A stretch of 22,074 nucleotides of DNA. It comes from a virus. Made by a program: the position numbers and the translations under genes. The stretch spans positions 1 to 22,074 of the IMG/VR virus record IMGVR_UViG_3300008448_000746. The stretch is one strand, 5' to 3'. Of this stretch, positions 10,501 through 17,238 are shown one piece after another (within the stretch, counting starts at the first letter, position 1; every line of letters starts with the position of its first letter). The notes under the pieces are model-generated. The model had not been told where the DNA came from, ran no database searches, and saw only the letters and a list, made by a program, of their open reading frames with translations.

Positions 10501-12202
10501 TATAGGTATATATGGGTTCGGGTCTACCAAGAAATGCCTTTTCATCCCAATTTGCGTTGGATGAATCATTGAACGTTAGTCCGTATGGTGGGAACCACAT
10601 AATTCTTCCTCCATTCGGTCCCTTCTCACAAGTAGGTAAATCTTGATATGTATATCCTTTTCTAGCACCCGACTTCCAAGCCAAGTTTTCTAAAGAAAAC
10701 ATATACTTCGTGACAGAATTAGGACCGACATTTGTTGAATTTGCACCTTTCAAAGGGGCTATGTTAAGATTATATGTATTATCTAATATTGTGTTTTGAA
10801 ATCTTCTTCCATATCCTGAAATACCTTCAGGTTTTTGTAATCTCTCGTAAGTACTATAAGTGTCAGCCTTTGTGAAAACTCTACAATATTCCTCACCAAC
10901 CTTTTTTTCAAATAGTGGGTCTTTATAAGTAACCACTCTTGACCCTTTAGTTATTTGTTTATATCCGTCATTGAATATTTTACTGATTTGGTTGATAGCA
11001 TTTCCTACATGTTTGAACCTTTGTTCTCCTTGTAATCTGTCCGCTGACTCAATTAATCTTTGTGTGTCATCTAAAATCGAACCTGGTTTAAACGGTATCT
11101 CTGTGGAGTAAAATTTGCTTTGTCCTGCTTTATATTTGGGTGATACCCAAATCATATCACTTTCCAAATTACCTTGGTCAATGACAGCAACGGATTTCAA
11201 ACCGAAATTTAATTTACCTTCGTTTCCTTCATAGTCTTTACCCAAAACATCAGGTCCGTAAACAGGTGCTTGAGTGTCTCTTCCATAAACATCGATTGGA
11301 ACTGCATTAATTGGAGATGTCGCATAAGAAGGTTCCGATGTTATTGAACCAACGTAGTAAGCGCCAGGTAATTGTAATCCGAAATTATCTAATAAGTTGT
11401 TGATACCTGTTGTTATTAGATTACCTAACAATCCACTACCTGTAGAATCTCCATAAGCAGGACGGTAAATATTGTATGATAGATTTGAAAACAAAATACC
11501 TTTTTGTCCTTCGGTTGTATTTTGAAGGAATATTTGTGAAGGATTAATTTGTCTAGTAAGACTACCATTAAAGACTCCTCCTACAGTTGTACTTCTACCG
11601 GCAATAGAATTTATTGCCTCACCTAAAGTATCCGTCGTTCTTTTATTTAAACCATCTAAAAAGTAATCTCCTGGTATTGGTGATGTTGGTTGATATGCAC
11701 CTTCTAATTTACTTTCAAACGTGTCGTTAACATCAGTGGTTGTGATTTTAAAACTTATCTGTTCTCCACCTGTTGTATATAACTCTTCATAAACCGCACT
11801 TGAATCTACTAAAGACTTTTTTAGAACTTGTGCTCCAATTTTGGCGAGATAAGAATCTTCCGAAAGGGGACCAGGATTTCCCTGTGGGTCATTACTTGTG
11901 AGAATACTATATGGAGTATAAACTGACGGAACAATTTTGGCACCAGGGTTGTCATTTCTAATTATCGGTGGTCCATAACCATCCAAAAAGAATAACGTTT
12001 CGGGTGCTGATAAGTCAGGTTGTGTTTGCAGATATGATATAGACCCTTGTGGTTCTGAATTGATACCATTTATTGTGTATGGTTTTAAATTAAGAAGTAT
12101 CAAATTTTCTCTGAAAATTTGAGATGGTTCATATGATAAAAAACTTCCACCAATTGGTACTTCTACATCAGCAGGATTTACATTAACGGGTATTGTCGGC
12201 AT
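7586..12202 (-). CDS. Large baseplate protein with OmpA-like domain, 1538 aa
   Basis: This is probably a baseplate component, because it sits between the tape measure gene and the gp53-like gene. Around residues 530-560 is an aromatic-rich block (RIMWFPPYGLTF, then FLGRPEPIYTYKNTSRTGSL and a DHPSVLN motif). Residues about 725-795 form an OmpA-like domain ending in GSASASASVDYNLNLSKRR, with a probable last strand near residue 878 (CRSVRFDSI) after an insertion. Around 1000-1090 comes a third block (SFHSITPEGLNSRLTF, NPEGIGFQPMIANVTLSFDF, IGGHGL). I associate this block with large tail proteins of environmental myoviruses. The C-terminal 400 residues are helical and then Lys-rich. No signal peptide or membrane segment is seen. 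ATG at 12202 has an A-rich leader (CTGAAAAA) with no Shine-Dalgarno sequence, and a TATTTAT motif lies 21 bases upstream. Confidence 0.85.
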   Translation of the reverse strand: MPTIPVNVNPADVEVPIGGSFLSYEPSQIFRENLILLNLKPYTINGINSEPQGSISYLQTQPDLSAPETLFFLDGYGPPIIRNDNPGAKIVPSVYTPYSILTSNDPQGNPGPLSEDSYLAKIGAQVLKKSLVDSSAVYEELYTTGGEQISFKITTTDVNDTFESKLEGAYQPTSPIPGDYFLDGLNKRTTDTLGEAINSIAGRSTTVGGVFNGSLTRQINPSQIFLQNTTEGQKGILFSNLSYNIYRPAYGDSTGSGLLGNLITTGINNLLDNFGLQLPGAYYVGSITSEPSYATSPINAVPIDVYGRDTQAPVYGPDVLGKDYEGNEGKLNFGLKSVAVIDQGNLESDMIWVSPKYKAGQSKFYSTEIPFKPGSILDDTQRLIESADRLQGEQRFKHVGNAINQISKIFNDGYKQITKGSRVVTYKDPLFEKKVGEEYCRVFTKADTYSTYERLQKPEGISGYGRRFQNTILDNTYNLNIAPLKGANSTNVGPNSVTKYMFSLENLAWKSGARKGYTYQDLPTCEKGPNGGRIMWFPPYGLTFNDSSNANWDEKAFLGRPEPIYTYKNTSRTGSLTWKIVVDHPSVLNILVNKVLANETPIDANKMLDSFFAGCQKYDLYDLASKYGTVNRSVFEEIQKILNTSPDQYEDIKEQIPINPVTPAQVNSVEEEDNSTVDLQKYVGLGFYFDNNIPPPNNGTTSSEDYNSSYNGYINRKLIYINKAKNDPTGVGNFFDQVISYNFTTIKDQMLVDLYNVLKDGGTVSINMIGSASASASVDYNLNLSKRRIDSVIKFFKNYSAGGDEDPITFSQFMEDQKLVINENPVGEETSVAPKGQGDKFYDSKNCSQNPTYTIGTNSGKTMTDSDAIYTIESMGCRSVRFDSITVTPGEKTEPPAADNENTTPAQLQFEERVTGQKVIKGKTTTTVNVIQRPGLSKKVLRDLLTECDYFEVLKAEDPFIYDELRKKLKIFSPSFHSITPEGLNSRLTFLNQCVRPGDTIPVIGEDGQPIYNDSVNTAFGSPPVLVLRIGDFYNTKIIPKNLQITYEQIYDMNPEGIGFQPMIANVTLSFDFIGGHGLAKPVEDLQNALSFNYYANTEIYDERSVATEDVTRLDALIDEKKKINDEVKGSPSVNPPQNAGGKTIGNIDSNILGKTSQTFSDTQETGRLSYKQIMKEIVDQSQSYFGTVISKLTSLAESYNYGVVRTITTKRRYTKGDIASEIDNELLFGKCSETQQQMNKLIDDVKNDINNNDNTIIKFYLDKGFSTEGTVISLIKTNMLTYVENMRQDFVNGIDIELEQLYSQELSLISLLDKMNIIYTSIDGKVTNSGKVVVYNLTGSSQTDLTSDYALIPTQYADFLQFIYAEEILSQPDSTFTYESDILQQEYEQRFFMLMSKVFLDKNNLESFKKFLLPDGNNIGGNLVTLPKKPDDVMDKILGLRIIDAIDFNLGANSMHENFSKEQKQKNKKYNLKIRAAVKFNKYVNFFNPFNKLSNKRVLDYVSAASPTEEQKQKFSDIASSLNFGDENKFNGKKKFN

Positions 12203-12223
12203 TTTTTCAGAGTATTCTAAAAA

Positions 12224-12230
12224 ATAAATA
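12224..12230 (-). promoter_or_regulatory. TATTTAT motif upstream of the 1538-aa baseplate gene
   Basis: The minus strand reads TATTTAT 21 bases before ATG 12202, in the 64-base gap that follows the tape measure gene. It shares its sequence and orientation with the motifs before five other genes in the window. A promoter role is inferred. Confidence 0.4.
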
Positions 12231-12249
12231 GATTGAAATCTGTTTTTTT

Positions 12250-12262
12250 TAGGTAATACCTA
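12250..12262. promoter_or_regulatory. 13-base palindrome TAGGTAATACCTA (candidate operator)
   Basis: The arms TAGGTA and TACCTA are perfect inverted repeats around one central base. The site lies 4 bases past the tape measure stop and 19 bases upstream of the TATTTAT motif of the 1538-aa gene. There is no T-run on the minus strand after it, so it is not an intrinsic terminator for these genes. The arms resemble the AGGTAGA/TCTACCT hairpin in the RHH leader (20658-20677). Protein binding is a guess. Confidence 0.3.
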
Positions 12263-12266
12263 TCAA

Positions 12267-14816
12267 TTATCCAAATCCAGGTGGAGTAGAATATGGTTTA
12301 CCCTGAAGTTGTCCATATCCATTTTCTTTGTTTTTGATTTGCGTATAAATTGCATCGGTGAACTCTCCATTACCTACCATTCTTTTTACTTCATCTGTTA
12401 CGTATCTTGAGAATTCGTTTGGTACACCTCTGACCTCTACAACAATAGTGATTTGTCCTCCAACATCTAAGTTAGATTCCGACTTTGTAGTATTTGGTGT
12501 TAATTCTGTTATTGGTTGTTTCGATAATTCGGTTGGCGCAACTTCGTAAACTTTATCTAAACCTTCCGAAGTTTGTGTTGCAGCCTGTTCAGGTGTCAAC
12601 ATTTGTTTTACTTCACTTACCTCGACTTTGGTAAGTTCGCTTTCGGAAGAACTTTCTTTAAGTTCTTTTTTTTCTATGGTTGTTGGTTCCAATGATTTTA
12701 CACCTAATAACTTTTCTTGTGAGGTAATCAAACTATCGAACTTACTCATCAAGGGTTCAAAAACGGCTAAATAATTTTCATCTACTGGGTTGGAATTAAA
12801 TTTAGAATAATCAATTTCAAAGTTATTTTCTTTTGAAACTTCTATTAACATATCAAGTCTATCAACTATCCTATCAGTTTGAGTGATGTCCGAATCAATT
12901 ACGGGACCCATATTAACTGCGGGTGATTCAGACTTTTCTAATGAAGCCGTTAATAATTCTTCCATTGCTTTGAATTCTTCTTCATTTTTTTCTTGTTGTA
13001 TTTGTTCAGGTGTTTTATTTTCTGGAGTTGTGATTGTGGCTGGAGATTGCATTGTGCTTCTCATTTGTTCCATTGTTTGGTCTAAAGTTTCATGCCAATT
13101 CATACTTGAAGCACCACCCGCACCTGACCCAGAACCTGAGGTGGTTCCTGCTCCAGCTGAAGTACCACCACCTGCTGATGAAGAAGTAGTACCTCCTAGT
13201 CTTTCAGCTCTTTTTCTTTTAATTTCATCAGAAGCCGCTTGTAAGGTATTACCTACCGAATTCATAGTTTCTTTAGTCATTTCTGGTAGTTTGGTTGACA
13301 TTTTACCTGCTATTGTTTCGAATTGTGGGCCCAATCCTTCTAAAGTTGTCATTACTTTTGTAATGTCCCCTTCTTGTAGTCCCTTAACTAAATCTCCAGC
13401 TATTCTTGTTGGTATTTCAGCCATTGCATTTCCAATATCCCCTAATGTTTCTTTGGAAATATCATGTAAATCTTTGTCCTTTTTATCTTTTTTGAATGTT
13501 GCATTCATGGACTCTTGCATTAATTTGTCTGTGCTTGCTCTATAGTCTCTACCGCCCGCCGACTGAGTGACACCCGCCCTTCCTGCCGATGCAATGTATT
13601 CTAATTGTTTTAACATTTTTTGACCAACGGTTAACTGGTCTTTGGCATATTCTTCCATACTTTTTGGTTGAGCTTGTTTTTTTAACAATTCAACGTCCTC
13701 AGGTGCCAACTTGTTGACCGCAACCTCTTTTTCATCCCCTTTTTCATCTATAAATTTTACCTTGTATTCACCAGACTTCTTATCGAACTGAGCGATATTA
13801 GCAATCATCTCTCTATCTTCTTCCGTCATTGGAACCTTCATTTCAGGGAAACTTATTTTTTTCATCTTATTTTCCAACTCGGCCGACTTAATGGTCATCT
13901 CTGTGAATTTTTGTAATGGCATACCCATCGCATTTGCCAACTCTCTCATCCTTCCCATTTCACCAGGTAAAATACTTACCTTTCCTGAAGTTTCATCAAT
14001 TTTTGTCAATCCTTTGGTGACATTAACCATTTGATTCATCAGTTCTTCAGGATTATTCTGACCTAAATCCATAACTTTCAGTGGGTCCAATAAGTCAGAA
14101 GTAGTAACTCCGAGCCTTTGTAAGTTAGCCGCCAAATCAATCGCTTGTTCAGGGTCAAAAGCCTTCTCAGCTATTTTAAAAACATCCTCCATATTAACTC
14201 CCAAAACTGCGGATTTTGCAACCATTTTTGCCAATCCTTCAACTCCGTTTTGGAAATTGTATTGATTTAATTTATTTAGATTTGCCGAAACACCGGCCGC
14301 TACCGCTCCTACATTGACTCCAAGTTTTTGTGCAACATTTGCGGCTGTTTTCATTTGGTCTTGAACATCTGTCAGTTGGAAACCAACCTCTGAAAAATTA
14401 GCCGCTAAGTCTTTAGTAGAAACTCCAGTTGCTTGCGAAGTTGTTTCTAAACCTTTTATAACTTCAGCAGATGCTACAAAACTTCTTTTTGTTGCATTAG
14501 AGACCTCTACAACAATTTCTGAAGCCCTTTTCAGTGCTGCTTCATATGTCATCGCATTTTTTGAAACCTCCAAAAGTCCTGTTGCAGATTTTCCAATTGA
14601 AATCTCCATGTTTCGGACTTTATCACCAGCGAAACCAAATGTTTCGGAAACCCTTTCAGCACCTAATTCTAACTCTTTTAGGGTTTCTCCTATGTTTGTG
14701 ATTCTGTTTTTTACTTCCCCTATCTTATCCTTAAAACCTGTGTCGTAGATACTACTACTTTGTGCAGGTGGAATAGAACTTGATGGATTAACATCTCCGT
14801 CGTTTTGATAAAGCAT
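12267..14816 (-). CDS. Tape measure protein, 849 aa
   Basis: This protein sets tail length and occupies the tube lumen before DNA ejection. The identification rests on position (directly after the chaperone pair, before the baseplate genes), length and composition: long, Ala/Lys/Glu/Met-rich and mostly helical with few aromatics. Residues about 1-480 are predicted helices. A Gly/Ser/Ala/Thr-rich linker (residues about 538-572, including GGGTSAGAGTTSGSGSGAGG) separates them from a second helical half. Near residue 790 a beta strand (GQITIVVEVRGVP) precedes a final helix. No lysozyme or peptidase motif and no clear membrane span were seen. By the rule of about 0.15 nm per residue, the tail would be near 127 nm. 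ATG 14816 is 14 bases after a TATTTAT motif. The call is firm at the level of role. Confidence 0.85.
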   Translation of the reverse strand: MLYQNDGDVNPSSSIPPAQSSSIYDTGFKDKIGEVKNRITNIGETLKELELGAERVSETFGFAGDKVRNMEISIGKSATGLLEVSKNAMTYEAALKRASEIVVEVSNATKRSFVASAEVIKGLETTSQATGVSTKDLAANFSEVGFQLTDVQDQMKTAANVAQKLGVNVGAVAAGVSANLNKLNQYNFQNGVEGLAKMVAKSAVLGVNMEDVFKIAEKAFDPEQAIDLAANLQRLGVTTSDLLDPLKVMDLGQNNPEELMNQMVNVTKGLTKIDETSGKVSILPGEMGRMRELANAMGMPLQKFTEMTIKSAELENKMKKISFPEMKVPMTEEDREMIANIAQFDKKSGEYKVKFIDEKGDEKEVAVNKLAPEDVELLKKQAQPKSMEEYAKDQLTVGQKMLKQLEYIASAGRAGVTQSAGGRDYRASTDKLMQESMNATFKKDKKDKDLHDISKETLGDIGNAMAEIPTRIAGDLVKGLQEGDITKVMTTLEGLGPQFETIAGKMSTKLPEMTKETMNSVGNTLQAASDEIKRKRAERLGGTTSSSAGGGTSAGAGTTSGSGSGAGGASSMNWHETLDQTMEQMRSTMQSPATITTPENKTPEQIQQEKNEEEFKAMEELLTASLEKSESPAVNMGPVIDSDITQTDRIVDRLDMLIEVSKENNFEIDYSKFNSNPVDENYLAVFEPLMSKFDSLITSQEKLLGVKSLEPTTIEKKELKESSSESELTKVEVSEVKQMLTPEQAATQTSEGLDKVYEVAPTELSKQPITELTPNTTKSESNLDVGGQITIVVEVRGVPNEFSRYVTDEVKRMVGNGEFTDAIYTQIKNKENGYGQLQGKPYSTPPGFG

Positions 14817-14830
14817 ATGACTTTTAATTT

Positions 14831-14837
14831 ATAAATA
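14831..14837 (-). promoter_or_regulatory. TATTTAT motif upstream of the tape measure gene
   Basis: The minus strand reads GTATTTATAAATT between the 63-aa ORF and the tape measure, with TATTTAT ending exactly 14 bases before the ATG. This is the same spacing as before the 75-aa gene. The extended sequence TATTTATAAATTA also occurs before the plus-strand RHH gene. The promoter function is inferred. Confidence 0.4.
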
Positions 14838-14845
14838 CAATCTTG

Positions 14846-15037
14846 TTAGTTTTTTGGTGAATTGTCCTCAACAAGTTTATCTAAAAGGTATCTTCTCATA
14901 TATGTAGGTATGAGTTGAAAGTCGCTATACGAAATATGAAGGTACTTCGCTAGATAGTAAAATTGGTCTACTAAAGATTTGGTATAATCAGAAGAATGGC
15001 CGAAAAAACTCCACCCCGAAGTTGATATCAAATTCAA
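14846..15037 (-). CDS. Downstream tail-assembly chaperone segment (gp51/T-like), probably made by frameshift
   Basis: The ORF overlaps the 3' end of the 252-aa gene by 50 bases in the +1 frame. Its C-terminal half (LAKYLHISYSDFQLIP, then MRRYLLDKLVED) has the helical, aromatic and Arg/Lys-rich look of gp51-type hub assembly factors in T4-like phages. A position between chaperone and tape measure matches the T segment of lambda G/GT. There is no ATG near the beginning. The only early start is a TTG at 15037, preceded by AGGAG at 6 bases. Other starts here lack Shine-Dalgarno sequences, so a +1 frameshift at 15000-15011 producing a fusion of about 299 aa is at least as likely. In that fusion residues 13-63 of this ORF follow residue 248 of the upstream protein. 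That the frame is used is fairly safe; how it is started is not. Confidence 0.65.
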   Translation of the reverse strand: MNLISTSGWSFFGHSSDYTKSLVDQFYYLAKYLHISYSDFQLIPTYMRRYLLDKLVEDNSPKN

Positions 15038-15746
15038 CCTTTTCTCCTGACGGGGCTATTGCAACTCTTTTTAAATCTAAACTTGGTTCATTGTCGTTTA
15101 GAAAATTTCTTATGAATTTAGAATCACCTATTGGTAATGTTTCAATAGACTGAGAAATGAAACCTCTATCTTCATTGTCGTTTAGTGAGATGATTTGTTT
15201 GTTTAATCTCCATGAAACTTTTGGTGCTACTCTTCCGGCAGGATATTCATTAACCATTCTATCGATATCCATTGTATCGAACATGTTCATTGGTTTAAGT
15301 TTAGCCTTCATTCCGCTTTTTGGAAGAGTGACCTCAAAAAAACCTTGTTCATTAGGTTTGTGTTCACATTTTTTTATATTGATTTCATCCAATAAAACTG
15401 TGTGGTTAAATTTTTCCTTGGTTGCTGGGTCAGTAAGACCTATTGTATATTCAGAACCGAATGATGTATTTCTTAGGAAAATCAAAATCGCTTCGATATC
15501 CCCAGTTAACAACTCTTCAGGTCTTAAGTCAGGCTCGAATAGTTTATTCCTTAATAAAGACAATACAACACCATCTTTAACATTATTATTCAAAGACCCC
15601 AAAATTATATTTTCATCCGCAGCAGTCAAATAACCTACTTTAACAGATTTCTTTTTTGATTTGTAAAAAATTCCCCCTGTTGGTAACTGTACCAAGTCAT
15701 GAGGTAAATTAAACGAGTTTTGTCCATATGATTTGTAATCTTCCAT
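14988..15746 (-). CDS. Tail-assembly chaperone / gp26-like baseplate hub assembly protein, 252 aa
   Basis: The protein resembles the T4 gp26-type baseplate/hub assembly family. It has an N-terminal LPTGGIFY strand and turn, a helical region around LRPEELLTGDIEAILIFLRN, and mixed strands to the C-terminus. It is placed directly between tube and tape measure, the position of the G chaperone in many tailed phages. The role would be to keep the tape measure soluble and help start tube or hub assembly, without being in the mature virion. The frame is open from an ATG at 15794, but that ATG lies in the T-run of an intrinsic terminator. I therefore prefer ATG 15746 (MEDYKSYG), which has the A-rich leader typical here. 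The last codons contain a probable +1 slip site (UUU UUU CGG) leading into the 63-aa frame. Confidence 0.8.
   Translation of the reverse strand: MEDYKSYGQNSFNLPHDLVQLPTGGIFYKSKKKSVKVGYLTAADENIILGSLNNNVKDGVVLSLLRNKLFEPDLRPEELLTGDIEAILIFLRNTSFGSEYTIGLTDPATKEKFNHTVLLDEINIKKCEHKPNEQGFFEVTLPKSGMKAKLKPMNMFDTMDIDRMVNEYPAGRVAPKVSWRLNKQIISLNDNEDRGFISQSIETLPIGDSKFIRNFLNDNEPSLDLKRVAIAPSGEKVEFDINFGVEFFRPFF
15000..15017 (-). promoter_or_regulatory. Candidate programmed +1 frameshift site
   Basis: The minus strand reads GGG GTG GAG TTT TTT CGG in the frame of the 252-aa gene, 4 codons before its stop. Moving one base forward on the second TTT re-pairs tRNA-Phe with TTC and enters the frame of the 63-aa ORF. 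A purine-rich GGAG ends one codon before the slip codon, the same spacing as the Shine-Dalgarno-like stimulator in bacterial prfB. The A-site codon CGG is likely rare in such AT-rich DNA. A -2 slip on the six T's would reach the same frame. Confidence 0.5.
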
Positions 15747-15792
15747 AATTTGTTTTTGTTCAAAACATATGATACAAAAAATTAAAATAAAC

Positions 15793-15818
15793 AAAAAAAG
15801 TCCCTATTGGGACTTTTT
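15793..15818 (-). terminator. Intrinsic terminator after the tube gene
   Basis: On the minus strand a perfect 10-base stem (AAAAAGTCCC / GGGACTTTTT) with an AATA loop continues into seven T's. It begins 22 bases after the tube stop and lies before the 252-aa gene. It should end most sheath-to-tube transcripts. The other strand also has five T's, so weak bidirectional action is possible. Confidence 0.85.
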
Positions 15819-15840
15819 GTAAGTAATTGTTCGAAAATTT

Positions 15841-16329
15841 TTAGTATACTAAGATACAACGGTCCATTCTCAGGTTAGCAGAAATATCTGCTAAGTTGTC
15901 TGTTGAATAACCCAAAGCACCAAAGTCAACACTTGACAAGAATGTTCCTTGTAAAATCCATTTTTCTACCACAACACCGGTTGGGTCCAACATTTCCAAG
16001 TCAATATCTTTTTTATATCCTGCCGCATAACCCATACGACCTGTAACGGATTCTGCACAGAGACGTACCCATTCCATAAGAGCCTGAGCCGCTGATGGTC
16101 CGATAGGGTCACGGAATTTAACACCGATTTCATCCCAATTGAATCTACCCGCAACGTAAGTTGAAGTGTTCAAGAATTGTATTTCGGTTGCTGCGATTTT
16201 AATCGAAGGTCTTTTTGCACTTTCTACAAACCATTCGTTGATACCTAGACTCGAAGGGAATCTCAAGATGAACCTATTTTGTCGTTTCGGTTCATAAGGT
16301 ATCGGCATTTTCATTAGTAAATCAGCCAT
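15841..16329 (-). CDS. Tail tube protein (gp19-like)
   Basis: This is the inner tail tube subunit, stacked as hexamer rings inside the sheath. Its 162 residues are almost the same length as T4 gp19 (163). The order of elements fits the gp19 family: an N-terminal PYEPKRQNRFILRFP strand, a helix-bearing GINEWFVESAKRPSI segment, a beta region with FNWDEIGVKFRDPIGPSAAQ, then an LMEWVRLCAE helix. The end is a strand hairpin, WILQGTFLSSVDFGALGYST. There is no signal peptide, as expected for an intracellularly assembled structure. The start is ATG 16329 behind an A/T-rich leader with no Shine-Dalgarno sequence. A strong terminator follows directly, so it closes the sheath-tube transcription unit. 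The HAD gene lies 60 bases upstream, which separates the tube from the sheath. Confidence 0.92.
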   Translation of the reverse strand: MADLLMKMPIPYEPKRQNRFILRFPSSLGINEWFVESAKRPSIKIAATEIQFLNTSTYVAGRFNWDEIGVKFRDPIGPSAAQALMEWVRLCAESVTGRMGYAAGYKKDIDLEMLDPTGVVVEKWILQGTFLSSVDFGALGYSTDNLADISANLRMDRCILVY

Positions 16330-16361
16330 TTTATTTTATTTTTTTGTTCAGTTTATTTTTA

Positions 16362-16376
16362 TGATAAATATTATCA
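16362..16376. repeat. 15-base inverted repeat overlapping the tube promoter motif
   Basis: TGATAA and TTATCA are perfect inverted arms around a 3-base centre. On the minus strand the repeat includes the TATTTAT motif at 16364-16370, 34 bases before the tube ATG. It is too weak and lacks a T-run for a terminator. It may be a binding site, or just AT-rich coincidence. Confidence 0.3.
16364..16370 (-). promoter_or_regulatory. TATTTAT motif upstream of the tube gene
   Basis: The minus strand reads TAATATTTATC in the 60-base gap between the HAD gene and the tube gene, 34 bases before ATG 16329. The sheath gene has TAATATTTATT at 35 bases. This would give the tube its own transcript in addition to read-through from the sheath. 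Confidence 0.4.
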
Positions 16377-16389
16377 AATTTATTTTTTT

Positions 16390-17238
16390 TTAGTATTTCC
16401 TTTTAATTCCGCCAGCGGTTGAGTAAGTTTGTAAAATATTATCGGGTTCGTTTTCGAAATGTTTTTTCATAGTTTCAACATTTCTTATATCATCGTCAGA
16501 AAAACCTAAAGTTGGTTCAGGAATGAAGTTATTACTAACATCATTTTTAAGGAATGCCTTTTTTCCAATCGTATTTGAGATTTCTTTTATATATGATATG
16601 AATTCTTTCATCGCCTTTATTTTACCTTCTTCAGGACTTGTGGCAGAACCTTCACCGTATGATACAGGATAAAATCGACATAAATCAAGATATTCGTCTA
16701 AAATCTCCATTTTATCTTGTGTACCGTCATAACCTGCAATGTCTCTGTATTTCTCCAAATTTTTTACAAGTTCCATAAATGATATACCATCTCTGTTGGA
16801 TAATATAAGATTATAACAAGCCTCTCTCAAAACAGATGGTGTGTGTCCTCTTGCGGTGATAATTGCAAATATTGAACCGTTGTTGATTGCTTCCACAAAA
16901 TCAGACCAAGCAGGTCCTGTAGGTGCGGTCATAGAATCTATAATAAATTTTCTATCACCCTCAACTCCGAAGTTTCTGAAAGCATTTTCACCAAAACCTA
17001 CAATTGTTTCACCCTCATATTGAAAGTCTTCTTTACCAATCATACTTCTGTAATGTGCGAAATCTTCAGTTGACATTCCGACTTCTTCACCATCATCGTT
17101 TTTCAGGATAATTTTTGTTGGCATGTTCATAATGTTATCATCCCAATCAAAAGCATAATACTTCATGTCGGGAGTTCCAGCCTCCGTAATCCCTTCGGAC
17201 ACGGAAGCTGGTTTTTTATATATCCCTTTTTTAATCAT
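16390..17238 (-). CDS. HAD-superfamily phosphatase, 282 aa
   Basis: This is a soluble hydrolase of the haloacid dehalogenase superfamily, probably a phosphatase or nucleotidase. Motif I is FDWDDNI with the nucleophile Asp31 and general acid Asp33. Motif II is the strand AIITARGHTP with Thr128. Motif IV is LGFSDDDIRN, with acidic residues 248-250 that would hold Mg2+. Motif III Lys is not certain; candidates lie around residues 205-210. About 90 residues between motifs I and II would form the cap. The substrate cannot be read from the sequence; nucleotides, 3'-phosphate ends and small phosphate esters are all possible. The start overlaps the 36-aa gene as ATGA, indicating coupling. An enzyme between sheath and tube is unusual, since those two genes are normally adjacent. 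An alternative start at Met25 would retain motif I. Confidence 0.85.
   Translation of the reverse strand: MIKKGIYKKPASVSEGITEAGTPDMKYYAFDWDDNIMNMPTKIILKNDDGEEVGMSTEDFAHYRSMIGKEDFQYEGETIVGFGENAFRNFGVEGDRKFIIDSMTAPTGPAWSDFVEAINNGSIFAIITARGHTPSVLREACYNLILSNRDGISFMELVKNLEKYRDIAGYDGTQDKMEILDEYLDLCRFYPVSYGEGSATSPEEGKIKAMKEFISYIKEISNTIGKKAFLKNDVSNNFIPEPTLGFSDDDIRNVETMKKHFENEPDNILQTYSTAGGIKRKY

Noticed and set aside
12883-13545. 220-aa plus-strand ORF opposite the tape measure gene
   Set aside because: It is the antisense shadow of the tape measure low-complexity linker and helical parts. Its Pro/Val/Ser-rich composition mirrors the Gly/Ser/Ala codons, and it has no start context of its own.
14988-15037. 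Independent TTG start for the 63-aa ORF with AGGAG 6 bases upstream
   Set aside because: It is not excluded but ranked below frameshifting. Other genes here start at ATG without Shine-Dalgarno sequences, and the ORF part before the slip site has no look of a real N-terminus.
15157-15633. 158-aa plus-strand ORF opposite the 252-aa chaperone gene
   Set aside because: It is antisense to a gene with recognisable gp26-like sequence. Composition is that of a shadow frame, and no promoter-like motif is present.
15747-15794. N-terminal extension of the chaperone gene from ATG 15794 (hydrophobic MFILIFCIICF)
   Set aside because: It looks like a signal peptide, but the ATG falls in the T-run of an intrinsic terminator. 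The sequence is a by-product of AT-rich intergenic DNA, and ATG 15746 fits the family N-terminus.
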